Positions 35,311 to 51,084 of a DNA stretch of 64,000 nucleotides are shown one piece after another (position 1 is the stretch's first letter; each line of letters starts with the position of its first letter). The DNA is taken from NCBI RefSeq assembly GCF_051622035.1, contig NC_135367.1, forward strand, positions 28,226,001 to 28,290,000, written 5' to 3'. The DNA is from Arctopsyche grandis. Taxonomy: Eukaryota; Arthropoda; Insecta; Trichoptera; Hydropsychidae. The translations under genes were made by a program, and so were the position numbers. The notes beneath the pieces were generated by a model. That model was given only the letters and a program-made list of their open reading frames with translations, was not told where the DNA came from and did not search any database.

Positions 35311-36454
35311 TATATGCAGATATTGTGAAAATAAATAAAATATAACAATAACTATCGGCCGACCCTCATAACCGAATAATGATCTATCCCGATCGTGCAA
35401 ACGTTTCAATTAGGAATTAGCGTCACGCGGCGTCGCACAGCTACGGAATATTTATGCCCGGTCGATCTCTCCGTTGATATTACAAATGGGTGGGGAAGGG
35501 TAGCTCGATGGGGTTGGGGGCACCCAGGTACAGATGGTGCGCTCGTGCAAATCAATGATTATAAATAAAATTGAATCCGGTCCTTCGGCCGGTTCGCATA
35601 TATCATACAGTGCGGACGTGCGGTCGGCACACGTGCCATAGCACCCACCCACCCCCCCCACTCACCCACCCACCGGTAAAATCAACCCCCGGTCCTCCCA
35701 GAATCCCTCCTCAAAGCCGAGACGCAATTTCCGTGTGGGCCAGACCCGGAAAGTCACCATTTCGACTGTAATACGGCGATAACAATCTGATTTTTCCAGC
35801 GAACATTCCAATTTATGTGAACCTTTCATATTCGATATTTTTACTTTGCCCTATTCGGCCGATTATGTAGGCGGTAAAACAGACGCAATCGGCGATCGTC
35901 TCGTGTATAAATTTTTATTGTGCCGGGGTCCGTTTATACGTGTCGTAGAATGTGGCCGGGCTGCAATACTACCAACGACTTTTCCGAGTTCAAATCAAAT
36001 ATCAAATCAAATAAAACCTGACGACTGAGTGTCGAAAAGTCAATCATATAGTTACTGGCTACTAAACGTCAAGATGTTCATAATTTTTTACATTTTTAAA
36101 CGTGTCTATTATGATTATTTTTCACCATCGAACTATAAAAATCGATTGTAATTTCCATCATTGACCAAACCACGCAAACTAACAAAGTTTCAAAATGCTC
36201 GGAAGACTGTAGAAAGGAAAAAAGTGCAACATAGAAATGCCTTGTAATTACCTTTTTACAAGGCTATTCATAGTTTCATTTCGCCTATTGGTCTGAAACT
36301 ATTCCTACATTTTTCTGATCGGTTTGAAACCTTGCAATTTTGCGTGGTTTGGTCATTGATAGAAATTTGAATCGTTTCAGTTCGTTCGATGGTGAAACAT
36401 AATCGTAATAAACACGTCTAAGAATCCAAGAATTTTGGGAACGATGACAACGAT
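35311..36454. other. no gene seen; GC-richer
   Basis: About 35,340-36,030 is GC-rich for this window, with C-rich runs near 35,640-35,700. A GATGACAAC tandem triplication lies at about 36,443-36,470. No coding region was recognised. Confidence 0.35.
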
Positions 36455-36790
36455 GACAACGATGACAAACAGCAGAATAGATTAATGGGAAGCATATAAT
36501 GCTTTGAAAAAAGTGGTCACGGGTTCATATCCCACTGGTTTCTGCTGGATAGACCTTGGATTTGTGACTCCATGTCGAGCGTTTCCTTTCAGAGTTTGCG
36601 AATTTATCTGATTTTCATTGAAATGGTTCCAACAAATTGGCAACCTTACCCATTTTCTCGTAAATCTCGAGCTTTCAGCAATCTCGAATATCGCTGATTT
36701 GTATAAAATGCTGCAAATTTACAGATTTGATCATGGATGTCTCTGTGGATCTTAATTAATATTTATTTACTTTGTATAATAATACTTGTA
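36455..36790 (+). mobile_element. tRNA-derived SINE, plus strand
   Basis: The head ends in a B box GGTCACGGGTTCATATCCC (36,516-36,534). The core with CGAGCGTTTCCTTTCAGAG and TTATCTGATTTTCATTG follows (about 36,570-36,640). The 3' part runs to a T-rich region near 36,780. No stem-loop tail is seen; it is probably truncated beside the inverted-repeat element starting at 36,813. Confidence 0.7.
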
Positions 36791-37149
36791 TCAAATGTAC
36801 AATGTTTCTGGCCTGGACACACCCCCGGTCAAAAACCCCCTGGATATTAACCCCCCGTCCAAATAACCCCCCCCCCCGTCAAGGATAAAAATTAACAGTA
36901 TCTTTAGAAAAAAATCAGTATCAATGCTAATTTATTTCAGCCAGAAAAATACAGATTCAGAAATACAGATATTAATAATACATATATCAAATTCTTTATA
37001 AATAATCAATAACACTGTTCAAAAAATGACGACTTTTTTTTGGTTCAGAGACGAGATATGACTTTTCTTATAAGATCTATGCACAGTGAACACGAATCTG
37101 GTAATAAAAAATGTTGATATGTATTTGTTTTTTAAATCGTGCGATTTTT

Positions 37150-39890
37150 CTATTTATTTTTTTATTTTATTTTATTAATTGAAAAATCAACAGACAGGAT
37201 GTACAGAGATAGGTATAAAAAACACAAAAAGTAAATAAATAATATATGTAACACCCGAGTCCAATAATAGATTTTTACAAAAATGAAAAAGATAAATATA
37301 AGGAAAACAAATTAAAAAGTAAAGAATAAAGGCATGACAAAATATGTAGTACATTGCATAATTAAACTATAGTATTAAAATATTTGGAAAAGGTTATAAG
37401 ATAGAATATAAGAAGAAATTGAAATTTACAAATATAAAAAACAAATGAAAAAGGTAAATACAAAATAAACAAATGAAATGGAAAGGAATGAAAGCTATAA
37501 TATGATTAAATAGCACATTACATAACTAAACTAAAGTATAAAAATAATGGAAATATTGGAAAAATAGAATAGAAGAAAAAATGAATCAATCGGTCAAGAT
37601 TCTCTTGATGTTAGACCTGAATTGATGTAGGGAAATACCAAACAGATCAACCTCATTCAGCTCTCCGTTAAACATACGATAAACGCGCTGCAGATAAAAA
37701 TATTTTTGGGAATTAGTATTGAAAGGATCAAGTGAAAAGAGTGTAACGCGTCTAGGGTATCGAACTGGGATTCTGAAATTAACCTTATTCAGTAAATCAG
37801 AACAATCAAGGAAACCATTTATGAGCTTAAAGAAGAATATAGCATCAGAATGTCGTCGCCTGACAGAAAGATTGTTAAAAGAAAGGATTTTTAAAATGTC
37901 GGAAACAGTAGAATGGGTATAGGTAGGAAAAAGGTAGCGTAAGGATTTAATAAATTTAAGTTGAACTTTCTCAATACAATTAATATGGGATAAATAAAAA
38001 GGTGACCAGATAATTGAGGCAAATTCAAGGTGAGACCTTACAAAGGAAAAATAAAGTAATTTTAGTACATAAGGATCATTAAAGGGTTTTGTTGAGCGGA
38101 GTAGGAATCCAAGAGATTTAAATGCTTTGTTGGTAATAAAAGAAATATGTTCAGAGAAATCTAGTTTATTATTGAGTATTACACCAAGATCCTTAATAGA
38201 AGATGACGTGTTAAGGATTGAATGATTTAATTGATATTGATTAGTAATAATTGACTTATTTCTAGTGAAATTTAAAATAGAGCATTTTTCTAGATTAATA
38301 AAAAGATCATTATTTAAACAATATATAGAGAATCTATCTAGATCTTCTTGTATCTTATGACAATCGTCTATGGTGTATATAGGTTTGTAAATTTTTAAAT
38401 CATCAGCGTAAAGAAGTATAAAGGAATGTTTGAAGATGTATGAGATATCATTAATATAGAGTAAAAAGAATAAGGGACCTAAATGCGACCCTTGTGGGAC
38501 ACCGGAAGGAATATGTCTAAGTGATGATCTAAAACCATTGAGAATTATGATTTGGTGACGATTTAGTATATACGAAGAGATCCAACGAAATAAATTTCCT
38601 CGGATTCCAAGGGACCAAAGTTTATTGAGTAAAAGGTTGTGATTGATTTTATCAAAAGCTTTAGAGAAATCCGTATAAACGACGTCTATTTGGATTCGTT
38701 TGTCCATATAAGATGTGAGAGTACTAGTGAAATTAAGCAGGTTAGTCTCTACCGATCTCCCCTTAAAAAAACCATGTTGTTCAGGTATAATGTAGTTTTT
38801 GAAATTGGAGAAAAGGAAATTATAGATAATTTTTTCAAAGATTTTACTAATGACAGATAGTTTAGATATAGGACGGTAATTCTCAATAAGATTCTTATCA
38901 CCTTTTTTAAAAATAGGGGTGATGTAAGATAATTTCCAATAGTCAGGAAATTTACCGTTCGACATAGAAAGATTGAAAAGGATTGTTATGGGAAGAGATA
39001 ATGGGACAGCACATTTAACAAGGAAAAAAGAAGGCAAACCATCACAACCCGCACCAAGATTAACATTGAGAGAGTTGATGTGACTGAGTACAGTAGATAA
39101 GTCAAAATGAAAAGTAGATAAGTTACAAGAAGAAGTATCTGTATTAGAGATAGAAAGGTTAATGGTAGAATCACTATTGAAAGTGGAGTCAAAATAGTCA
39201 GCAAAAATGGTACAGATTTCAGAACCATGTGAAGCCGACTTATTTCCATAATACATTACGGAAGGATATGAAGAGGAGGTATTTTTTTTTGAATTTATAT
39301 ATGACCAAAATGATTTGGGATTAGTTTTAATATTATTTTGAATAAGAGAAATATAATTTCTAAAGCAGATTAAAGAATATTTTTTAATTCGAGCTCTTAA
39401 TAGTGAAAAACTTTGATAATCTAAGGGATTTGAATAAATTTTAAATTTTTTATGGAATTTGTTTTTTTCTTTTATTATTTTAATAAGAGACGATGTAAAC
39501 CAAGGGGGATATTTGGTACGCTTAGATTTAAGAGTAAAAGGGACGTGGCATTCAATAATATTTTGTAAGGTATCGTAAAATTTTTTACAAGCTAAATCAA
39601 TATTTAAATTGGACAAAAGTGAATTCCAATTGATATCGCTTAAAATTGGAATAATTGTAGCATAGTCAGCTTTTCTAAAGAGGAAAGTTTTATTATAATT
39701 ATAATTCAAGGGTGAAGATTTGTTGTAAATTATTGAGATGCAAAAGGATAAATGATGAGAATCTTCATGGATTCTATATCTTGATGTTGTTCGGTCGATG
39801 TCTCGAAATCTGTTAATTTCCTGTTCAAAATGAATAATGGAATCTATAGTCGAGTATCTTTCATTTGTAGTACTTTTCAGCTTTCAAATA
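37150..39890 (-). mobile_element. LINE-A: jockey/CR1-like non-LTR retrotransposon, 5'-truncated
   Basis: The insertion lies within the inverted-repeat element. Minus-strand order: the end of the endonuclease region, the full RT ORF, and about 430 bp of AT-rich 3' UTR ending in a TTAATAAAATAAAATAAAAA-like tail near 37,150-37,190. Most of the endonuclease is missing. Degraded relatives lie at 40.9, 41.4-42.25 and 57.4-58.1 kb. Confidence 0.85.
37586..39883 (-). CDS. LINE-A reverse transcriptase ORF (5' end truncated)
   Basis: An uninterrupted frame of about 765 codons from just after a TGA at 39884-39886. There is no clear native start because the element is truncated. The first part (DSIIHFEQEINRFRDIDRT) is the C-terminal edge of the endonuclease. 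Numbering from a leucine codon at 39709, RT motifs are ENYRPISKLSVISKIFEKII (about 276-295), the catalytic TDFSKAFDKINHN (about 346-358), SGVPQGSHLGPLFF (about 402-415) and catalytic YADD (434-437). The post-RT region and the C-terminus (RSNIKRILTD) are complete. All catalytic residues are present, so the enzyme domain may be active although the element cannot retrotranspose alone without its endonuclease. Confidence 0.88.
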   Translation of the reverse strand, partial: KLKSTTNERYSTIDSIIHFEQEINRFRDIDRTTSRYRIHEDSHHLSFCISIIYNKSSPLNYNYNKTFLFRKADYATIIPILSDINWNSLLSNLNIDLACKKFYDTLQNIIECHVPFTLKSKRTKYPPWFTSSLIKIIKEKNKFHKKFKIYSNPLDYQSFSLLRARIKKYSLICFRNYISLIQNNIKTNPKSFWSYINSKKNTSSSYPSVMYYGNKSASHGSEICTIFADYFDSTFNSDSTINLSISNTDTSSCNLSTFHFDLSTVLSHINSLNVNLGAGCDGLPSFFLVKCAVPLSLPITILFNLSMSNGKFPDYWKLSYITPIFKKGDKNLIENYRPISKLSVISKIFEKIIYNFLFSNFKNYIIPEQHGFFKGRSVETNLLNFTSTLTSYMDKRIQIDVVYTDFSKAFDKINHNLLLNKLWSLGIRGNLFRWISSYILNRHQIIILNGFRSSLRHIPSGVPQGSHLGPLFFLLYINDISYIFKHSFILLYADDLKIYKPIYTIDDCHKIQEDLDRFSIYCLNNDLFINLEKCSILNFTRNKSIITNQYQLNHSILNTSSSIKDLGVILNNKLDFSEHISFITNKAFKSLGFLLRSTKPFNDPYVLKLLYFSFVRSHLEFASIIWSPFYLSHINCIEKVQLKFIKSLRYLFPTYTHSTVSDILKILSFNNLSVRRRHSDAIFFFKLINGFLDCSDLLNKVNFRIPVRYPRRVTLFSLDPFNTNSQKYFYLQRVYRMFNGELNEVDLFGISLHQFRSNIKRILTD

Positions 39891-40350
39891 TCTCTAAGTA
39901 GTCATCCAGTTCAAATCAAAATTTATAAGTACGTATTTTCACTTGGGATTTTTTCCCACTGTTAATACTATTTTATATTGAGTATTTTCTATTGAAACAT
40001 GTTTATTGGGATAGTGTTCTGGCCACACTATTTTTTGTTTTCGTTTAAAAGGGTTAATTGTAAGTGTGCTGAATTTTCAATCGGTAAAATTGCGAGATAA
40101 AAACTCGTACTATTATTTACTCGTATTTACACGAATCTGAATTGAATTAATTGGGATAATATATTAAATTGTCTTTATATGAGAATTAAATAAAATTCTA
40201 ATAAGAAATATCATATTTCGACTATTCTTGTGGATTAATAACAAAAATTCGTTTATTTTATCGAGGTAAGCCAGTTATCAGTTATGGCGGGAGTTATTTG
40301 CATCGGGGGTTAATGTCCAGGGGGTTTTGTTTCCGGGGGTATGTGTCCAG

Positions 40351-40904
40351 TGGGTACAATTCTGGATACCGTATGGAATACAAACATGTATATATAATAA
40401 TTAAACATGCACTTTACGTAATTTGTCCAGTAGATACAATGACCACGACATGACATCGTGGTCTAGATGTGTTCGATTAGACCTCAACTTTCGTCCTAAA
40501 TAGAGAGAAAAGAAAACAACGATCGTAAAATCGACGGCAGTAAATATTTACTCTCCCTTTCGGTCGCCTTTCCCATCTCCCCGTCCATCCCCTTCAAATG
40601 GCCGAATACGAATTCAATATTCGATCGCCGTTTTCAAATTGAATGTCTCGTTAGGTTTCCTGCACACCCACACGTTTACCTACGAGCGTACACACATACG
40701 CATGAATTTTCCGAACGGGGTTTTTCCTAATTTGGTTCTGCCTCCTTGCCTCGTGGCGAACTCCTCCATATAAATGTCTCAATAAAATTCGGCCAACAAT
40801 CCGCTTACGTTGACACCGAAAGTGCTCTCGCCTACCAATTTTTATACCAGATGGCATAACACTTATCGAATTATGTAAATTTATGTATGATATTATTAAT
40901 TTTT
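40351..40904. other. no gene seen
   Basis: GC-richer from about 40,440 to 40,870. No repeat or gene was recognised. Confidence 0.35.
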
Positions 40905-40970
40905 CATAATATTATATTTATTTATTGAGAAATCAACAGGCGTCAGATGTAGAAATGTCATAAAAATCAT
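40905..40970 (-). mobile_element. LINE-A-type 3' tail fragment
   Basis: It contains TTTATTGAGAAATCAACAGG on the plus strand, matching TTAATTGAAAAATCAACAGA at the end of LINE-A (about 37,177-37,196). Only the tail is present. Confidence 0.45.
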
Positions 40971-41445
40971 CTGATAATTAAAAATAAAACTACCAGTGTT
41001 TGATCTGTGTACATACCTATATTAAGTCTGTATTGTTTAGGGAGTTTGTTTTGGAGGAAGAAACAACTGAAATTTGAGGTTATGGGTTAAACGTCAAATG
41101 CGGCCCAGCTTTGTTTGTTGGTGGAAAACTTATTACAATAAAATTAGATACAACATAACTTCTTATTGAATACTTTTCTCGCAGAAAAAGTTATAGGCGT
41201 TTAAAAAATTGAAATCTGACATGGCGAAAAGTGAGAAGAGTCTAAACAAACGCTGGATAAACGTCAGGCACTTTTTCGTGGGAGAAGTAACGCGATATTT
41301 TTGCACCATCGTAATGGTGAAGGATCCATTTACTTATATTGATGACCAAAATGAGCAATATGGTAAAGTATGAAAACGATCGGATAAGAGGCAAATTTTT
41401 TCGTAAGTGAAGCTAAAAGGAGGTTTGTAAAAATAAAGAATTATA
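40971..41445 (-). repeat. dispersed repeat Y, long form, reverse
   Basis: Reverse complement of the 9.2-9.97 kb repeat. It shares GTTTGATCTGTGTACAT and ACATAACTTCTTATTGAATA, then CATTTACTTATATTGATGAC and CGATCGGATAAGAGGCAAA. Its end with AAGGAGGTTTGTAAAAATAA abuts the LINE-A fragment. It is shorter than the 9.2-kb copy because of internal deletion. Confidence 0.6.
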
Positions 41446-42250
41446 GATTTTTACAAAATACTTAATATATCTAGTACATAAAATATGACTGAATAGAACA
41501 ATGCATAATTAAAGATAAAGTGATATAATATAATTTAATAAACATAAAGTAATATAATATAATTGAATAAAGAATATACATATATAATAATAGAAATATA
41601 AATAGAAATGGATCAATCAATCAAGATTCTCCTGATGGCAGTCCTGAATTGATGTAAGGAAATACCGAATACATCAACCTCATTCAGCTCCTCGTTAAGC
41701 ATACGATAAACACGCTGTAGATAGGAATATTTTACGGAATTGTTTTTGAAAGGATAAAGCGAAAAGAGAGCAACGTGTCTAGAATACCTAACTGGGATCC
41801 TGAGACCAACCTTACTCAATAAATCGGAACAATCAAGGAAACCATTTAAGAGCTTAAAAAAGTATGTGGCATCAGTGAGTCGTCGCCTGACAGAAGGATT
41901 GTTAAAGGATAGAATTTTTAAAATATCGGGAACAGTAGTATGGGCGTAGGTAGGAAAACGGTAGATTTAATAAACTTTAGTTGGAATTATTCAATACAAT
42001 TAATAATTATTGATAAATAAAAAGGTAACCAGTTAATTGAGGCAAATTCAAGGTGAGACCTTACAAGGGAAAAATAAAGTAATTTAAGTACATAAGGATC
42101 ATTAAATAGGTTTTTTTGAGTGGAGTAGGAATCCAAGAGATTTTTATGCTTTATTAGTAATGAAGGAAATATGTTCAAATAAATCGAGTTTATTATTAAG
42201 TATTACACCAAGATCCTTAATAGAAGATGATGTATTTCGAATCGAATATA
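41446..42250 (-). mobile_element. LINE-A, second copy, degraded
   Basis: It matches the last third of LINE-A on the minus strand. The terminal segment 41613-41819 encodes LRIPVRYSRHVALFSLYP and ends RTAIRRILID. Further upstream, LEFASINWLPFYLS is in a different frame. Frameshifts and small deletions make it inactive. Truncated near 42,250. Confidence 0.75.
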
Positions 42251-42969
42251 AGAATCAATAGGATGAAAGATAAGTATTAAAAATGTCGCCACAATAAATA
42301 AATTAATATATTATACATTTCTACGTGTTTTAAAATACGATATTTCATAAAGTGTCTCTCATAAAACTTTCCACTATAATATACAATTTCCAATATATCA
42401 TTGAAGAGCCCGTCTCGCTAGATTTTCAATATTCCGTAGACTTTGTAACGCTACGACCGTCCCACGTGACTCGACAGTCTACGTTCAATTTTAAAGTGCC
42501 GGCACAGTCGAAAGTAATGCAAAGTCCCACGGGATGATTTCGGATTTCATCCAGTCCAGTCCCGACGTCTGTCCGTCTGTCCCATGACCGTCCATTTGGC
42601 CCGAGGTAAACGTTCGTCTTCCGTGCAAACCGCATTTCAATTACCGGACCGGCACCGTGGCCGGAATGGGAGATTTACTCCAACGAATCACCCTACATAC
42701 ATACAAATATACTCAATATGAGTACATGCTGCTGTTGAATTGCCTGAAAATTACAGGAAGACTTCTCTATGTCTGGATGGTTGAAATTTGCAAGGATATT
42801 TGTTTGAAATAGATAAAATCTTTGCCATACTTTTGGTATATGTATATGTATAATATCTTTATATATAATAAAGTTTAATTTAAATATTTCAATAAATATG
42901 TATTTTTTAAATGAAATAAATTCTTTAAATGTAATGGAAAAATATTAAAGGGGCGACACATTTAATATT
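42251..42969. other. no gene seen
   Basis: About 42,400-42,680 is GC-richer. No recognisable gene or repeat. Confidence 0.35.
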
Positions 42970-43365
42970 TGCCAAGGGCGCCAAAAACATCGCTACGACA
43001 CTGGCTATATGACAGGGCTGTAGTCAGAGTTAGAACTATGGAGTCGGAAACCTTAATTATAATTTTAAAAAAATCACAAAATAAAAACAAGTTTTTTAAA
43101 AACATACCTCTTCTATAATTTGTATATAAAATTATTATTTTGAATAAAAACAATAATTTTATTTTACTACCGCCATCTATGTTTAAAACTAATAAACAAA
43201 CGATGGATAAACGTCAACGACTTTATCAATGGCGGAGGATCCATTTAATTATATTGATGACCAAAATGAGCAATATGGCAAAGTATGAAAACGATCGGAT
43301 AAGAGGCAAACTTTTTCCTGAATTGTAATCGTAAGTGAAACGTAAAGGAGGTATGTAAAAATTAA
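42970..43365 (-). repeat. dispersed repeat Y, short form, reverse
   Basis: It contains GATGACCAAAATGAGCAATA, GAAAACGATCGGATAAGAGG and GTAAGTGAAACGTAAAGGAG. The segment ACTACCGCCATCTATG and the GTTTTTTAAAAACATACCTC end (about 43,090) recur, reversed, in the 63.14-63.49 kb copy. It lacks the internal part present in the long form. Confidence 0.6.
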
Positions 43366-44689
43366 TGTCTGTTTGTCTGTCTGTCTCGTATAGACTCCTA
43401 AACTTCTCAATCGATTACGATGAAACAATCAGGATTTATTGTATGCATGTCTGGAAAGCTTACTGTAAAAAAATCGCCCAAAAACGGGAACGGAAACGGG
43501 TAAAACGGGAATGAGTGTCATTGCAACGCAATAATTTCAAATGTTTTGGCGTCGCAACCTGCGTGTTAAAGTAAAATTAACAAACAATAATTGAATACTT
43601 TCAAATGTGTTCGCTTCCAGCATTTTTCCTACAAGTGAGAACGGGAACGAGAACAAGAACGGGAACGGGAACGGGAATTACATGCGTTATTGTGGCATTG
43701 CAACGCATGTTGGGTTCAGCTCGTTTGTATATATGTACATATATATATATAAAAACGGACGGGATGTATGTATGTATGTCTAATATGTTTTTATGTGGAG
43801 TGCGTGGAGAAGAACGGGGTGTAGCGTAGAGGAGACCTTGTGGAGGACACGAGGGGAAGCGGGGTAGCGGGGAAGTGGGGGGGGGGTGTTGAGTGTCTGA
43901 AATGTCCTCCTGATACTAAGCGCCGAGCGAACGTTGCAACGGGTGACGACAGCGTTGGATGCGCGAGAGCGTACACACACACACACATCCACGAAGACAT
44001 ACACGCACATTCATTCATCATTTCGAACGGGGAATTCATACGCGCGCACGCCTATAAATTACCTTACACTAATTGTATTTATATAAAACTAACTTTTTTT
44101 TTATTCATGTATTAATTCCTTTCCGAAACCACCGGTTGAAATCAACAGACACAACACTAGTAACAATATATAATAATTGCAAACTCACTTCTCAATGTCA
44201 GTGAATTTGTAATTCGATTTACAATGTATGAATTCGAATTACAACGTAAATTCGAATTACAACGTACTGCCGACACTAACAACCTAATTTTAATTAAATA
44301 GATAAAACTAACCAAACCATACTTAACTTTAAATAAATAAAACCAAGACAACTTAACTTAACCTAACCTCAAATAAATAAAACCAACCTTAACTTAACCT
44401 AACCTGACCAAACCTAATTATAATGTGCAACCAGTCCTACACATACGGGATCAAAAACAACCAAATCGAAACAGACATTGCACCACGAAGAGAATGCGTA
44501 TAGACAGGAACGGGGTTGTAACATGGGGTGGTTGTAACATGTAACTTGCTATGATTTCAGTGTAACGTCAGTGAAATTAAAATTTCACTGCTGTTATAAT
44601 TTTGTTAATTTTGCTAACTATGTTGTATTATAGTTGCTAGTTTTATTTTAAAATTTTTAATTGTGAAATAATTCATAAGTAATTTATTT
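43366..44689. other. no gene seen; GGGAAC and TTAACC-like simple repeats
   Basis: About 43,620-43,680 is a degenerate GGGAAC hexanucleotide repeat. About 43,800-44,050 is GC-rich. About 44,330-44,420 has scattered AACCTAACCT-like motifs. No gene was recognised. Confidence 0.4.
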
Positions 44690-45345
44690 ATTTACTTATT
44701 TAGATATGTATAATTTTAGCTATTAGCTAATTTACAAAAAAAAAAACACATATCAATAACTTAAATCTAAAATTCTATATTTAACTTATATATACTGTCC
44801 CTCACAGAGGTGTCTCTTCGCTCCTCGCAATAATGCATCCATGATCTTAGAAGACCTGATGCACTCAGGGAGGGCGTTATGCATTAGTACACCCCTGTGA
44901 AAGACACCCCCAGCTGTCTTTCTTTTTCTTACTCTACCTACAGCTAAATTATTCTTATTTCTAGAGTAATGATTACGATTATCTCTATTTCTTATTCTAT
45001 AATCTTTAAAATAATCGGGTAATAACTCATGATCTAACTTATAAACAAACAATAATGTGCTTAACTATTACTAATACTCAACCATCCTAATTCATCTAAC
45101 ATATTTCTAATACTTTTTAATCTACCAACATTCAAAATACCTCTCATAGCTTTATTTTGTAATTTTTGTATTTTCCCTATATCTTGGCCACTAAACAAGT
45201 TAAGCACAGTGGCACAATACACTACGTGTGGAAAAACAAAAAAACAATTATATTATAGACTGAAACTTTACTTTTTCTACTTAAAACATTTCTTAACCTA
45301 CATAAAACACCAACTTTTCTAGCCATTTTTACTTTATCTATGTAC
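44690..45345 (-). mobile_element. LINE-D fragment, C-terminal RT region
   Basis: The minus strand encodes pieces typical of the end of a non-LTR RT ORF: TTYIDKVKMARKVGVLCRL (about 45,345-45,285, frame-broken after), then GKIQKLQNKAMRGIL, then VYKLDHELLPDYFKDY through HNALPECIRSSK to a stop at 44786. The first pieces and the last need a frameshift. A 3' UTR with an A run follows. Inactive fragment. Confidence 0.7.
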
Positions 45346-46800
45346 GTAGTAACAATAGATGAAGTTTTGTGATCATGCGAAAATTCGAACTCGAGATTTT
45401 GACTGATTCGAACTCAGAATCGATCACTGATCACGTTTTCATGATCTAGAAAAAATGTGTGTGTGTGTGTGTGTCTGTGTGTGTCTGTGTGGGTGTGTAT
45501 TTTGGGGATATTTTTAACACCTTTAGTCCTATCGAACTGAAACTTAGTATCGGTTACTGAAATTCTTATCGACACGACGTAAATTTTTTTCAAATTTTTA
45601 AGTTGACCGGAAATGGTACCTCGCCTTATAGGTGTCCTCTTTTTTATGTTTTTGAATTCAATTATCTCCCAAACCACTAACTGAATCGGACTGAATTTTT
45701 TTTAAATATAATACAAATAATAATTTTTATAACCTCATATTTTTTAAATATTTCTATCTGAACCGGAAGTAGTACTTTTACTCTAGAGAATCGAAGTTTT
45801 TTATGTTTTTTTCAGAAACCTTTTGGTTTATTGAACTGAAATTTCATATCTAGAAGTTTAAGTTTAATAATACCAAGTTAATTATAAAATTGAGTTAGCA
45901 TCCGTCAACCGGAAGTAGCAGTTTACTCTTGTTCGATTTTTCTTCCACTATTTTTTTCGACCCCTTAAACAAGTGTGTTCGTCACAAAAAAATTCAAGTA
46001 TAATTCTTGTATCAATTTGATGAAAATAAAAAAAAATTATTATATTTTATAAACCGGAAGTGGGATTTTTTTTTCTTAGAAAGGTCGAAAATGTTGTGCC
46101 CACTACTCTGTCCACACCCCTGAACGTATTAAGCTGAAAATTTATATTTCTATCCTTTATGTACTAACTTAGAGCTGGTAGGGTTTTGGTCAGAATTCGT
46201 AAACCGGAAGTAGTATTTTTTTTTAAAACAATATTTCATTATTTTATTTTGACCTTTTAAATTTTTTTAAGCTTCTTGATATTTATTGTGTATAATAAAA
46301 ATAGTAAGTTTAAGTAAAAATAAAAAAAATCACTTAATTAATTGAACCGGAAGTGGGATTTTTTCCTCGTAGAAAGGTCAAAAATGTTGTGCCCACTACT
46401 CTGTCCACACCCCTGAACGTATTAAGCTGAAAATTTATATTTCTATCTTTTATGTACTAACTTAGATCTGGTAGGGTTTTGGTCAGAATTCGTAAACCGG
46501 AAGTAGTATTTTTTTTTAAAACAATATTTCAATATTTTATTTGACCTTTAAAATTATTTTTATTTTCTTGATATTTAATGAGTATGATACTGATAGTGAT
46601 TTTTAGTAATAAAAAAATTTGAACACAATCAGACAACCGGAAGTAGAACTTTTGTTTTGTGCAAGTTTCCATACATTTGCGCTGAATTTGTATCGCTATC
46701 ATAGTCATCAGTTCAACATCGAATTTTGTTTTGTAACCTTCTTGTATTCTTCAAATACATAGATAAAGTCATGGGTTGGTCACACCCGAATTTTTTTTAT
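45325..46800 (+). repeat. ACCGGAAGT tandem-array element, copy 1
   Basis: A non-coding element of about 1.45 kb. ACCGG-containing motifs start at 45606, 45762, 45910, 46053, 46203, 46346, 46496 and 46636, with spacing 140-156 bp and mean about 147. Monomers share phrases like CGAACTGAAA and T-rich runs after GGAAGTAGTA. A 293-bp two-monomer block (46053-46345) is duplicated nearly exactly in 46346-46638. The end is GGTTGGTCACACCCGAATTT. A TG microsatellite lies at about 45,455-45,495. There is no ORF of note. A second copy is at 55.1-56.3 kb. Confidence 0.8.

Positions 46801-51084
<4,284 letters not shown>

Larger units (their letters stand above)
36813..40350. mobile_element. inverted-repeat element with G/C-tract arms, carrying a LINE
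   Basis: The left end (36813-36880) reads CTGGACACACCCCCGG, then further C5-C11 tracts spaced by about 10 nt. The right end (about 40285-40350) is its imperfect reverse complement, finishing CCGGGGGTATGTGTCCAG. The arms are about 65 bp. Outside them, GTACAATGTTTCTGG (left) and GTACAATTCTGG (right) may be a degenerate target duplication. Removing the internal LINE leaves roughly 0.8 kb with no ORF, consistent with a non-autonomous DNA element. The class is not recognised. Confidence 0.6.

Noticed and set aside
43140-43328. 62-residue plus-strand ORF
   Set aside because: It lies entirely in dispersed repeat Y and is not conserved as a frame in the other copies.
44330-44420. Interstitial telomere repeat (TTAGG)n
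   Set aside because: AACCTAACCT motifs are scattered and mixed with other text; there is no true pentanucleotide array.
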